NCBI RefSeq assembly: GCF_048569485.1
Contig: NC_134355.1
Span: 559,846,642 to 559,910,641, forward strand
Length of the DNA stretch: 64,000 nt
Direction: 5' to 3'
Origin: Anomaloglossus baeobatrachus
Lineage: Eukaryota; Chordata; Amphibia; Anura; Aromobatidae
Position numbers and translations under genes: made by a program. The notes beneath the pieces are model-generated. The model was not told the DNA's origin. It saw nothing but the letters and a program-made list of their open reading frames with translations, and did no database searches. Below are positions 11,657 to 22,445 of the stretch, in pieces. How positions within the stretch are numbered: position 1 is the stretch's first letter; the number at the start of each line of letters is the position of its first letter.

Positions 11657-11955
11657 TCTATATATATAATTGCATTATTCTGTCTGTCTGTCTGTCTTGC
11701 TCCAAAATTCTGTCGTTACCGCGACAAGCTTCTCATTGGCCGCTCGCCTCGGCTCCGCCCCCCGCACGGATTGGCCGTTCACCCAGTCTCTGCCCCCCAC
11801 ACGGATTGGCTGCTCGCCTCGGCCCCCTGCACGCATTGGCAACTCGGCCACGCCCCGCTCCCCTCACGCATTGCACACCCGCCCTGGCCCTGCCCCCCGC
11901 ACGCATTCCCCGAACCGACACGGAGCCTCGACTCCCAGGTGAGTGCTGTACCCCC

Positions 11956-12261
11956 GGGAGCCCACACCAGCGTACGCCGGTAACCCAGCCGACACATACC
12001 CTCACATTGCTGGGGTTGCCGGCGTACGCTGGTGTGGGCTCCCGTGCGTGCGGGGGGCGGGGTACGCTGGTAACCATGGTACACATCGAGTAACACCTGC
12101 CCTGGTCCCGCCCCCCGCACGCCTTCCCCGAACCGACACGGAGCCCCGACTCCCAGGTGAGTGCTGTACCCCCGGGAGCCCACACCATCGTACGCCGGCA
12201 ACCCAGCCGACACATACCCTCGTATTGCTGGAGTTGCCAGCGTACACTGGTGTGGGCTCCC
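11956..12261. repeat. Duplicated 31-bp-arm hairpins inside the Helitron
   Basis: Two hairpins: 11956-11986 pairs with 12013-12043, and 12174-12204 pairs with 12231-12261. The arms start GGGAGCCCACACCA and contain CGTACGCCGG. The pairs sit in two direct repeats of roughly 160 bp (about 11880-12045 and 12100-12265). Confidence 0.8.
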
Positions 12262-12264
12262 GTG

Positions 12265-12438
12265 CGATCGTGTGTGTGCGTGTATGCGATCGGATGTGTG
12301 CGTGTATGCGATCGGGTGTGTGCGTGTATGCGATCGGGTGTGTGCGTGTATGCGATCGGGTGTGTGCGTGTATGCGATCGGATGTGTGCGTGTATGCGAT
12401 CGGATGTGTGCGTGTATGCGATCGGATGTGTGCGTGTC
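12265..12438 (+). repeat. 22-bp minisatellite
   Basis: About eight head-to-tail copies of TGTGTGCGTGTATGCGATCG with two further bases per unit, nearly identical. Lies inside the Helitron. Confidence 0.9.
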
Positions 12439-12571
12439 GGTAGAAGGCAGAGGAGCACGGCGTGCAGCACAGCTGCTGGGACCGCCCAGCGGAGGGCACA
12501 GGCAGAAGTGGGGTGTGAGTGTATGCGATCAGATGTGTGCGTTTATACTGTCTGATGTGTGACTGTGCAGC

Positions 12572-13668
12572 ACGATGGGGGGTGTGCAGCATGGGGGATG
12601 GAGCACGATGGGGAGTGCGCAGCAAAGGGGATGGAGCACGATGGGGAGTGCGCAGCATGGGGGATGGAGCAAGATGGGGAGTGCGCAGCATGGGGGATGG
12701 AGGACGATGGGGAGTGCGCAGCATGGGGGATGGAGCACGATGGGGAGTGCGCAGCATGGGGGATGGAGCACGATGGGGAGTGCGCAGCTTGGGGGATGGA
12801 GCACGATGGGGAGTGCGCAGCACGGGGGATGTAACGCGATTGGGGGTGCGCAGCATGGGGGATGGAGCACGATGGGGGGTGCGCAGCATGGGGGATGGAG
12901 CACGATGGGGAGTGCGCAGCATGGGGGATGGAGCACGATGGGGGGTGCGCAGCTTGGGGGATGGAGCACGATGGGGGGTGCGCAGCATGGGGGATGGAGC
13001 ACGATGGGGGTGCGCAGCATGGGGGATGGAGCACGATGGAGAGTGCGCAGCATGGGGGATGGAGCACGATGGAGGGTGCGCAGCATGGGGGATGGAGCAC
13101 GATGGGGGGTGCGCAGCAGCATGGGGGATGGAGCACGATGGGGGGTGCGCAGCATGGGGGATGGAGCACGATGGGGGGTGCGCAGCATGGGGGATGGAGC
13201 ACGATGGGGGTTGCGCAGCATGGGGGATGGAGCACGATGGAGAGTGCGCAGCATGGGGGATGGAGCACGATGAAGGGTGCGCAGCATGGGGGATGGAGCA
13301 TGATGGGGGAGCGCAGCATGGGGGATGGAGCACGATGGGGGGTGCGCAGCATGGGGGATGGAGCACGATGGAGGGTGCGCAGCATGGGGGATGGAGCACG
13401 ATGGGGGTGTGCGCAGCATGGGGAATGGAGCACGATGGGGGGTGCGCAGCATGGGGGATGGAGCACGATGGGGGTGTGCAGCATGGGGGATGGAGCACGA
13501 TGGGGGTGCGCAGCATGGGGGATGGAACACGATGGGGGGTGCGCAGCATGGGGATGGAGCACGATGGGGATGCGCAGCATGGGAGATGGAGCACAATGGG
13601 GATGCGCAGCATGGGGGATGGAGCACGATGGGGGGTGCGCAGCATGGGGGATGGAGCACGATGGGGGT
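12572..13668 (+). repeat. 33-bp minisatellite, about 33 copies
   Basis: The unit contains GGGGGATGGAGCACGATGGG followed by GAGTGCGCAGCAT. Copies differ by single changes and a few indels. Because 33 is a multiple of three and the unit lacks stops in several frames, very long open frames appear on both strands (up to about 570 codons). They have no start context, no domain and pure repeat composition, and I do not call them genes. Confidence 0.95.
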
Positions 13669-13669
13669 G

Positions 13670-14095
13670 CACACCTTCCCCCAAAACACACACACACTGC
13701 CACATGCGCACTGCACAACACACCACACACTGGGAACCACAAACACCGCCCTACACAGACACCCACACACACCCAGACAACGCCGCACACACACAACACC
13801 CAACACACAAACACCGCAGCATACACAAATATACGCACATACCGCGCAACACACACACATTGTACAAAACATACCTCCCCCAAAACACACACACGCACCC
13901 CACACCCACACCAACCGCGCAACACACACAGCACCACACACAGACAACACTGCAGACACACAGCGCTCCACAAACAACACAACACACACACAGCGCTCTA
14001 CACAAACAACACCGCTCTCACACACCCCCACCCAGACAACACCCAGAACATTTACAGCGCCCTACACAAACACTTGGCAACTACACACAACAACA
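13670..14095 (+). repeat. CA-rich low-complexity tract
   Basis: Irregular ACACACA-rich sequence with almost no G on the plus strand, between the minisatellite and the 3' terminus of the Helitron. Confidence 0.85.
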
Positions 14096-14147
14096 TCTAT
14101 ATATATAACGAAAATCATACATTAACTACACAATAAATTCTAGAATA

Positions 14148-14178
14148 CCCGATGCGTTAGAATCGGGCCACCTTCTAG
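14148..14178 (+). terminator. Helitron 3' terminal hairpin and CTAG end
   Basis: A 6-bp stem CCCGAT/ATCGGG with loop GCGTTAGA is followed by CCACCTTCTAG. This is the standard rolling-circle termination signal of Helitrons. It marks the element end, not a transcription terminator. Confidence 0.85.
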
Positions 14179-14464
14179 TACTGTATATAACTATTTTCTG
14201 CTTCTACTGCTACCTGCTGCCTATTATATCCGTGGCCCTGTTTGTAGTCCCTGTGTATTATTAATCTTGATTAATTTTGGTTACTATGATGTTTTGTTCA
14301 CTTGGGTGGTTTTAAATTATTAATAAATAAAATTTTAGATTTAAGGGATTTTTCGAATTTTCCTGTTAACCCTAATTACGTAATTCGGCACACATTGTAC
14401 TTTTTAAAATTTGAGAAGTCATTCAAAGCAAAGGCCTGTACATTTCCTACTGATTGGTGACTTT
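14179..14464. other. Unassigned sequence on the right of the Helitron
   Basis: AT-rich, with no recognisable gene. It is the continuation of the sequence ending at 11656. Confidence 0.4.
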
Positions 14465-14467
14465 TTA

Positions 14468-15121
14468 GGGTGGTGTCACACACAGCGACGACCACAACAA
14501 CGTCGCTGCTACGTCACCATTTTCTGTGACGTTGCAGCGACGTCCCGTCGCTGTCGCTGTGTGTGACATCCAGCAACGACCTGGCCCCTGCTGTGAGGTC
14601 GCCGCTCGTTGCTGAATGTCAAGCTTCATTTTTTGGTCGTCGCTCTCCCGCTGTGACGCACACATCGCTGTGTGTGACAGCGAGAGAGCGACGAAATGAA
14701 GCGAGCAGGGAGCAGGAGCCGGCATCTGGCAGCTGCGGTAAGCTGTAACCAGGGTAAACATTGGGTAACCAAGGGAAGACCTTTTCCATGGTTATACGAT
14801 ATTTACCTTCGTTACCAGCGTCCGCCGCTCTAGCTGTCAGTGCCGGCTCCCTGCGCATGTAGCTGTAGTACACATCGGGTAATTAACCCGATGTGTACTG
14901 TAGCTAGGAGTGCAGGGATCCAGCGCTAAGCAGTGTGCGCGGCTCCCTGCTCTCTGCACATGTAGCACAGCGACGCGTGTCGTTATGATCGCTGCTGCGT
15001 CTGCTGTGTTTGACAGCTAAGCAGCGATCATAACAGCGACTTACAAGGTCGCTGTTGCGTCACAGAAAATGGTGACGTAACAGCGACGTCGTTGTCGCTG
15101 TCGCTATGTGTGAACCCAGCT
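14468..15121. mobile_element. Harbinger-type MITE, family A
   Basis: TTA at 14465-14467 and 15122-15124. The termini are GGGTGGTGTCACAC and GTGTGAACCCAGCT. It is close to an inverted copy of the MITE at 204-938: the ACGTCACCATTTTCTGTGACG, CAGCAACGACC and CGATGTGTACTG blocks occur in reverse order. Confidence 0.8.
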
Positions 15122-15124
15122 TTA

Positions 15125-15696
15125 CCTTCAGGAAAGTTACTTATCTTTCTCTGTGCTGCAGTCATTGTTCTCTAATTATGATCATCACGTTTTGGGAAAA
15201 ATAAAGGTTTTATGTTGATAAACTTTGGATCTTTTGTAAAACACTGTTGTCATGGCATGGGGTACCCCTTACAAAAAAAAACTTCAAATGTTAATCAATG
15301 TAGATAACTTGCTTTTGTCAGAAATAATGTAATCATACATCAATCTCTAATTTTGATCTCCATTGTATGTCTTTTTATGTCATTACTCACTAATAATTCT
15401 TATGGAAATTAATAAACATTTAATATTGGAAAAAAAATGTCCCTGAAGGTGTCCATATATTTTAATCAGATTTTGCCTGTCATTTTTTGTTATGCAGTCA
15501 ACATCTTGATTGTGTGAGTAGTTATCACTGGTATTTAAAGGATTGCGTTTTGTTGAAAATGTAAAAATAATTGTATTTTATCAATATCATGTTTCATTTA
15601 GTTGTTTTGCCTTTTCAGTTGACTATGTTGATGACCTTTGCAAATAAATTCATAAATTTAGTTGTGTGAGCTCCAGAAATCTTACCAAAACACAAA
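15125..15696. other. AT-rich sequence, nothing recognised
   Basis: No terminal repeats and no coding signal seen. A possible low-copy spacer. Confidence 0.4.
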
Positions 15697-15945
15697 TTAT
15701 AATAGTATGTAGTAGCTTGTAGCTTTGCCATTTATGATTTCAGGATTTTCTGGTTTGTCCTCCTGTTCTTTCTCTGGATTCCTCTCATCTTGTACCTTCA
15801 GCTGTCTTAACATTGCTTTTTGCCGAAAAATATCAGTCCTCCCCCAAATTACAGTAACAAACTTAAGAACTTTCTTCTGTTTCCCCCTCTTCCCTCCCCC
15901 ACATAAATATCTTTGCCAATAATATGCTTGTGTGCCCAGAGAAGC
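15697..15945 (-). other. 82-codon open stretch, possible exon or gene remnant
   Basis: On the minus strand, codons from 15945 to a TAA at 15697-15699 are open. Parts read GKQKKVLKFVTVIWGRTD, IFRQKAMLRQLKVQDERN and PEKEQEDKPENPEIINGK. The Lys/Glu-rich, non-repetitive composition looks more protein-like than its AT-rich surroundings. It is not tied to any transposon family I recognise. There is no clear start context or strong splice acceptor upstream, so it could be a terminal exon, a pseudogene fragment or chance. Confidence 0.22.
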
Positions 15946-16463
15946 TTACACCTGTGAGTTTCTAGAGACGTAAAGATAGGTTTACATATACAGTGGAATT
16001 CAAGCGTTTGGGCACTCCTTGGTCAAAATTACTGGTATTGTGAACAATTAAAGTTAAAGATGAAATTATCTCTAACATTTCCTTTTGTATTTTAGGCAAA
16101 AAAAATAAATTCATCATTTACATTTGAAAAATTACAAACAGGAAGATGTGCTGATGCGAAAGTGTGGACACCCGTGGAGATTTGTGTGGTCAGATAACTT
16201 TAATTAAAGGTCTGAAACCTTTGTCAGCTTGTTAGGTTTTGACTCATTCACTATCATTCTTAGGAAAGGCCAGGTGATGCAAATGTCACTGCTTTATAAA
16301 AACCAAGCCTCCTCTAATCTTGTGCCAAAAAACAGCAGACATTGGTTCTTTTAAGCAGCTGCCTAGCACTCTGAAAATGGTGGAGACCCATAAAGCAGTA
16401 GAATTCTATAAGAAGATGGCAAAGCGTTTAACCCCTTCAGCCCCCAGCCTGTTTTCACCTTAA

Positions 16464-17005
16464 AAGGGTGGTTCACCCATATTTTTTATTGTCTAGATCG
16501 ATATTATATTGAGAAACAATGTTTCTCTCAAATAACTTGTGTTGGCAATAGTGCCTGTGAGAGGCGCTATTGCAGACCGCTGTTCCCGCTCCAGTGACGT
16601 CTCCGTCAAGTGCTGCACACGTCACATCCGTGCAGCCGGCTGCATTCTGAAACCATCTGCTCCCTCCTCCCTCCTCCATCACAGCACAGTGCGTCGCGTC
16701 TCTTGCTTGCAGCGTTCTGCTAGGAGGGAGGAGGAAGAGGGAGGAGGGAGAGGGAGGGGTGAGCAGGGAGCAGATGGGCTGTGATAGCGGTGAAACAACG
16801 CTGACAGCTTAGTGTGAGGTAGAATACAGCCGGCTGCATGGATGTGACGTATGCAGCATTTGACGGAGACGTCACTGGACAGGGAACAGCGGTCTGCAAT
16901 AGCGCCTCTCACAGGCACTATTGCCAACACAAGGTATTTGAGAGAAACATTGTTTCTCAATATAATATCGAGCTAGACAATAAAAAATATGGGTGAACCA
17001 CCCCT
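16464..17005. mobile_element. TTAA MITE with about 220-bp inverted arms
   Basis: TTAA at 16460-16463 and 17006-17009. The termini are AAGGGTGGTTCACCC and GGGTGAACCACCCCT. The arms are near-perfect inverted copies through CAATAGTGCCTGTGAGAGGC and GACGTCTCCGTCA-type blocks, with a pyrimidine/purine-rich centre. Confidence 0.85.
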
Positions 17006-17639
17006 TTAAAGACCGGGCCATTTTTTGCAATTCTAACCAGTGTCACTTTAACAGGTTATAACTCTGGAACGCTTCAATGGATCCTGGCGATTATGACATT
17101 GTTTTTTCGTGACATATTGTACTTCATGTCAGTGGTAAATTTAGGACAATATGTTTTGCGTTTATTTGTGAAAAGTTTGGAAATTTGGCGAACATTTTGC
17201 AATTTTCAAAATTTGAAATGTTATGTCCATTAATCTGAAAGATATGTCACACAAAATAGTTACTAAATAGCATTTCCCACTTGCCTACTTTACACCAGCT
17301 CAATTTTCAAAAGAATTTTTTTTTTTCGTTAGGAAGTTAGAAGCGTTCAAAGTTCATCAGCAATTTTTCATTTTTCCAACAAAATTTACAAAAAAATTTT
17401 TTAGGTACCACATCACATTTGGAGTGACTTTGAGAGGCCTAGGTGGCAGAAAATACCCAAAAGTGACCCCATTCTAAAATCTGCACCTCTCACACTGCTC
17501 AAAACTACATCCAAGAAGTTTATTAACCCTTTAGGAGCTTCACAGCAACCAAAGCAATGTGGAAGGAAAAAAATGAAAATTTTACTTTTTTACACAAAAA
17601 TGTTACTTTAGCCATAAAATTTAGTGTTTTCACAAGGGT

Positions 17640-18680
17640 ATCAGGAAAAAATGCACCATAAAATTCATTGTGAAATTTCTCCTGAGTACACCAATATCTC
17701 ATATGTGGGGGAAATCAATTGTGTGGGTGCATGGCAAGGCTCAGAAGGGAAGGAGCATCATTTGAATTTTTTAAAGCAAAATTGTCTGGAATAATTAGCG
17801 GATGCGATGTTGCGTTTGGAGACCCCCTGAGATGCCTAAACAATGGAGCTCTCCCACAAGTGACCCCATTTTGGAAACTAGACCCCTCATGGAATTTATC
17901 TAGATGTTTACTGAACACTTCGAACCCCTGGAGGCTTCACAAAAGTTTAGAATGTTCAGCCGTGAAAATATATAATTTTTTTTTTACCACGAAATTGTTA
18001 TTTCAAACAGGTAGCTTTTTTTCCACAAGGGTATCAGGAAAAAATACACCATAAAATGTATTGTGTAATTTCTCCTGAGTACACAGATACCTCATATATG
18101 GTGGAAAGTAATTGTTTGGGCACACGGCAGGGCTCAGAAGAGGAGCGCCATTTCACAGCAAAATTGGTTGGAATTATTAGTGGATGCCATGTTGCGTTTG
18201 AAAACCCCCTGAGGTACCTAAACAATGGAGCTCCCCCACAAGTAACCTCATTTTGGAAACTAGACCCCCCATGGCATAAATCTAGATAGGTAATGAGCAC
18301 TTTGAACCCTATCGTGCTTCATATCTTGAGGCATAAAAAAAGTACTTTTTTTTTTCTACAAAAATGTTATTTTAGGCTCAATTTTTTTAATTTTTACAGG
18401 GGTAACAGGATAAAATGGACTGCAGAACTTGTTGGGCAATTTGTTCTGAGTACGCTGATACCTCATATGTGGCAGAAAACCACTGTTTGGGCACACGGCA
18501 GAGCTCCAGAGGGAAGGAGCGTCATTTGACTTTTTAAATGGAAAATTAGCTGGAATCGTTAGCCGCACCATGTTGCGTTTGGAGATCTCCCTGATGTGCC
18601 CAAACAGTGGAGCTCCCCCACATGTGACCCTATTTTGGAAACTAGACCCCCCCATACAAAAAAACATTAGATTGGCGAAA
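17640..18680 (+). repeat. Three diverged direct repeats of about 380 bp
   Basis: Units start near 17640, 18030 and 18405, each with a run like TATCAGGAAAAAATGCACCA. Each continues through TTTCTCCTGAGTAC, GGCAAGGCTCAGAAGGGAAG, an AATGGAGCTCCCCCAC-type block and TTTTGGAAACTAGACCCC. The same family reappears at 43350-44020 and 46259-46570. Confidence 0.8.
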
Positions 18681-19447
18681 TAAAAAATACGGACGTCAGT
18701 AAAAAAAAAAAAAAGTCTGTCTGGAAGAGTGTGACCATGCCGGATGATGCGATGTGAGATTCGTGCATCGCTCTCATGTGTGGCACTGGGCTGACCCTTA
18801 CAATATTCAGTAAAAAATACTGTAGTTGACGATTACTACATTATAATTTTACTGGCCCTAAACTAAGTTTATGTGTATTTCTTTCTTAGTTTACAGAAAA
18901 AAAATCAGGACGCACGCACGGATGAGCTGCAAAAAGGGGGGGGACTAGGTGAGATGGAAAAAAAGATGGATGGAGGATAGAAGAGGGCGCAACGGATGCA
19001 GGAGCGGCGGAGGATGGGTGAGGGCGCGGCGGATAGAGGAACGGCGGAGGATGGAAGAGGGCGCAATGTATGCAGGAGCGGCGGAGGATGGGTGAGGGCG
19101 CAACGGATGCAGGAGCGGCGGAGGATGGGGGAGGGTGGAAGGGGAGTGGGAGATGAAATTGGGGATAGCTACCTTACAGAATGGATCTAGGCAGCAGGAT
19201 TGCAGCAGATGGAGGAGGCAGCAGATCCGGGAGGGGGAGAGGGGGCAGAGGATTAAGGGGATGGGAGAGAGCAGGCAGCAGATCGGGGAGGGGGCAGTGG
19301 CTGATGGGGGAGTGAGGTGGCAGATGCAGGGGCGCAGCGGCAGATGGGGAGAGTGCTGTGGCTGATGGGTAGAGTGCTGTAGCAGATGGGGGAGTGGAGC
19401 GGCGCAGCGGCGGATATAAGGAGGCAGCAGAAAGAGAGCGGCGGCGT

Positions 19448-19866
19448 CAGATGCCCCCCTGCATCTGACACCGCTGCTCTCCCGCTGCCCCCCCTGCATC
19501 TGACACCGCTGCTCTCCCGCTGCACCCCTGCATGTGACGCCGCTGCTCTCCTCCCGCTGCGCCCCTGCATCTGACAATGCAGCGCCCCCCGGCATCTGAC
19601 ACCGATGTTCTCTTTCTGCTGAGCAGCCGCTTCACATGCATGGGCGCAGCGGGAGAACAACGGCATCACATGCAGGAGTGCAGCGGGAGAGCAGCGGCGT
19701 CAGATGCAGGGGCACAGCGGGAGAGAAGAGGCGTCACATGCAGGGGCGCAGCGGGAAAGCAGTGGCGTCACATGCAGGGGCACAGCGGGAGAGCAGCGAC
19801 GTCACATGCAGGAGCGCAGCGGCGTCACATGCAGGTGCGCAGCGGTAGAGCAGCGGCGGTGCAGGG
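19448..19866. repeat. 34-bp minisatellite in two opposed arrays
   Basis: At 19448-19615 the units read CTGCATCTGACACCGCTGC then TCTCCCGCTG. At about 19636-19866 they read the complement, CAGCGGGAGAGCAGCGGC then GTCACATGCAGG. The two arrays could fold into one long imperfect hairpin. Related GC-rich units (GCAGGAGCGGCGGAGGATG) lie at 18960-19130. Confidence 0.8.
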
Positions 19867-21533
19867 GCGAAGCAGATAGAGGAGGGCAGCGGTGTATCGG
19901 GGGCTGTGACTCACAGATGGGCACCCGCAGGGATTGTTCTTCTCAGCTTCCACAGGGGGAGAAGCTGAGGAGAGCGATCTCCTACAGCTCACCGGTAACA
20001 GATGCACGGTACTTGGCGAGATCGGTCACAAGGCCGATCTCTCCAATCAGAGCTGGGGGTGGGTGCAGCAAAGGTCACCCAGCTCCAGCCAATGACCAGT
20101 GCTACAGCTGCACTGCTCATAGCTGGATTTCAATGTTTCAGCCATTTTCAATGGCCAAAACATTACACTGGCTGTGATTGGCTAACGAACGCTGCTCAGC
20201 CAATCACAGCCTCCGTAGGTCCGGGGAGGAGACACCACCCCTCCTGAGGTCAGGTACAGGTCCTCTCCTTCCTGAATCTACAGTTTTTGAAAACTGATCG
20301 CGGTCACCGGGGCCACGATTTCGCCATGACGGACGTATCCATCATGGATCTTTAAGTACCAGGGCACCATCACGGATACATCCGTCAAAGGTCGTGAAGG
20401 GGTTAAGTTGCCCTTTCCTCAGTTGGAAATGTATTTAAGAAATGTCAGTTAACAGGAACAGCGGTGGACAATATAAGGTTTGGAAGACCAAACAAAATTT
20501 CTGTGAGAGCTGCTCGTACGATTGCTAGAGAAGCAAATCAGAACTCCGCTTTATGGCAAAAGAACTTCAGGAACATTTAGCAGATTCTGGAGTGTGATAC
20601 ATTGTTTTACATCAGAAGAAAACTTCTCCTGCGTCTTCACCATAAAATTCATCACCATAAGTATGCAAAACAATATCTAAATAAGCCTGATGCATTGTGG
20701 AAACAAATCCTGTCGACCAATGAGGTTAAAATAGAATTCTTTGGCCAGAATGATCAAAGGTATGTGTGGAGAAAAAAAAGGGCACAGAATTTCAGGAAAG
20801 GAACATCTCGACAACCATTAGGCTATGACCGCACTTTGCGTTTTTACCTGCGTTTCCGCAGCGTTTTGAGCTGCAACGTTTTCATGCCAAAATGCATGTG
20901 TTTTGGTTTTCCATGATAGTCTATGGAAAATGTTGAATTCCTGTCCGCACTTTGCGTTTCTAAACGCTGCGTTTAATTTGCATAATTTGTGCCAAAAACC
21001 ATGCGTTCAAAGAAGCAGCAGCATGTCAATTGTTTTTGCCATTTCTGCAGCGTTTTGCTAACATTGAAGTCAATGAGAAGTGTCAAAAAGCAAGCAACAT
21101 CAAAATTCCAGCGTTTTCCTGCTTTTTAGGTGCAGAAACACTGCGTTTTGGACTGCAAAAACGCATGCTTTTCTAACATTAAAATAATGGAATAATATGT
21201 CCCTTTACACACAGTCTGACAATTAAATTAAAGGAAATTATGATTTTATTGCTATTTTAATATAAAACCGCTATAATTTCATGAAATATAACTATTTTCT
21301 TTATTAATTCACAAAATATATATGTATTGTTTTTTTTTCTTTTTTCATTCTGTTTGATTGTGTAAACTTTATTTACCAGTGTCTTGATGTTCAAAATGCA
21401 TCTGTCAAAACGCAAGGGAAAAAGCATGTAAAAAGCGCTGAAAACGCATCTAAAACACGGTAAATAGGCATGCGTTTTTAGCGCTATATTTCTGGAAAAG
21501 GCAACTTTGGCTAAATCAATTAAGGCAAAAACG

Positions 21534-22445
21534 TTAATACACAGGAGGACGAGAGTAAAGTGCAATTATAAATAATTTTTATTGAATACACAACAAGAAA
21601 AATAGTAGTTAAAATGGTACACTACCAAAAATCTTAGGGATGCGTACATATAGGACTCGCGTACAAAATAGTCTCGATGCGGCCAGCAAAAATAACGCAG
21701 TCCCAAATAGAATGAAATGGTATCCCTATCGCGAGGATTCTATAGCTTTATCAAGGTGGGGAACCTTGGTTCCCCACCTTGATAAAGCTATAGAATCCTC
21801 GCGAAACGCGCGTCGGATGGAGACCTTTGGCCATCTATAGGGATACCATTTCATTCTATTTGGGACTGCGTTATTTTTGCTGGCCGCATCGAGACTATTT
21901 TGCACCGGCACTGCACTTAAGCACTTTAGGTAAGAGAGTTTTTTCCTTTTACCCTGCACACTCTGGTTGTACCATTATTTGGTGCTATCCCTATTGGATT
22001 AGTACTAAGATTCATTTCTCTACGGTGCTTCCAGCATAATCACCATGATTTCCTACCAATACATGGTGGGGAATCATGGTTTGATCTTTGTACTATATTT
22101 GTAATGCAGTCCCTTCTGAATTATTTATATCGTCCTTATTAGACCCCTTTACCTGCTAGCCCTTATTTAACATAGACTTCTATATTCAATATTCCAGATG
22201 TAATTGGATGGGCTACTATGAATTCTATTGGGTCCTATATGTACGCATCCCTAAGATTTTTGGTAGTGTACCATTTTAACTACTATTTTTCTTGTTGTGT
22301 ATTCAATAAAAATTATTTATAATTGCACTTTACTCTCGTCCTCCTGTGTATTATCATTACTATGAGTAGTGCTGGCACCCTCCCTGCCTTAGTTCGGTAG
22401 GCCTGGTGCTCACATTTAATGGCTCTTTTTGTGAGATATGTGTTG
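21534..22445. mobile_element. Palindromic Penelope-like insertion
   Basis: Flanked by a perfect 14-bp direct repeat, TTAAGGCAAAAACG, at 21520-21533 and 22446-22459. The left 120 bp (TTAATACACAGGAGGACGAG...) is the inverted copy of about 22235-22350. A second inverted pair (21655-21770 against 21771-21905) meets at GGGGAACCTTGGTTCCCC. The right arm carries AATAAAAATTATTT, resembling a 3' end. A hammerhead-like block lies at 21773-21815. The Penelope class is inferred from that block and the head-to-head layout. Confidence 0.55.
21773..21815 (+). ncRNA. Hammerhead-like motif of a Penelope-like element
   Basis: Order CCACCTTGATAAAGC, a short stem-loop, then CGCGAAACGCGCGTCGG. The GAAA box is kept; the CUGAUGA box has drifted to TTGATAAA. 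A second, inverted copy lies at about 21730-21770. Confidence 0.4.

Larger units (their letters stand above)
11657..14178 (+). mobile_element. Non-autonomous Helitron
   Basis: The 5' end TCTATATATATAATTG follows an A; the 3' end CTTCTAG is followed by T, as expected for insertion between A and T without target duplication. A CCCGAT / ATCGGG hairpin with an 8-nt loop (14148-14167) lies 7 bp before the terminal CTAG. No Rep/helicase protein is present. The 2.5-kb interior consists of GC-rich repeats, paired hairpins, a 22-bp and a 33-bp minisatellite and a CA-rich tract. Confidence 0.85.
16432..20402. mobile_element. TTAA-target element, non-autonomous (Kolobok- or piggyBac-like)
   Basis: TTAA at 16428-16431 and 20403-20406. 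The termini CCCCTTCAGCC and GTCGTGAAGGGG are inverted. The 4-kb interior has no transposase. It holds a nested TTAA MITE, three diverged direct repeats of about 380 bp, an inverted 34-bp minisatellite pair, and a right end with CACGGATACATCCGTC palindromes. The superfamily is inferred from TTAA alone. Confidence 0.75.

Noticed and set aside
12265-13668. CRISPR-like array
   Set aside because: Units are contiguous direct repeats without unique spacers, in a eukaryotic Helitron.
12002-14136. Very long open frames on both strands (424-574 codons)
   Set aside because: They read the 33-bp minisatellite; the period is a multiple of three and all frames are simple repeats without domains.
18945-19879. 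Open frames of 100-216 codons around the 34-bp arrays
   Set aside because: Repeat-derived, present on both strands, no domain.
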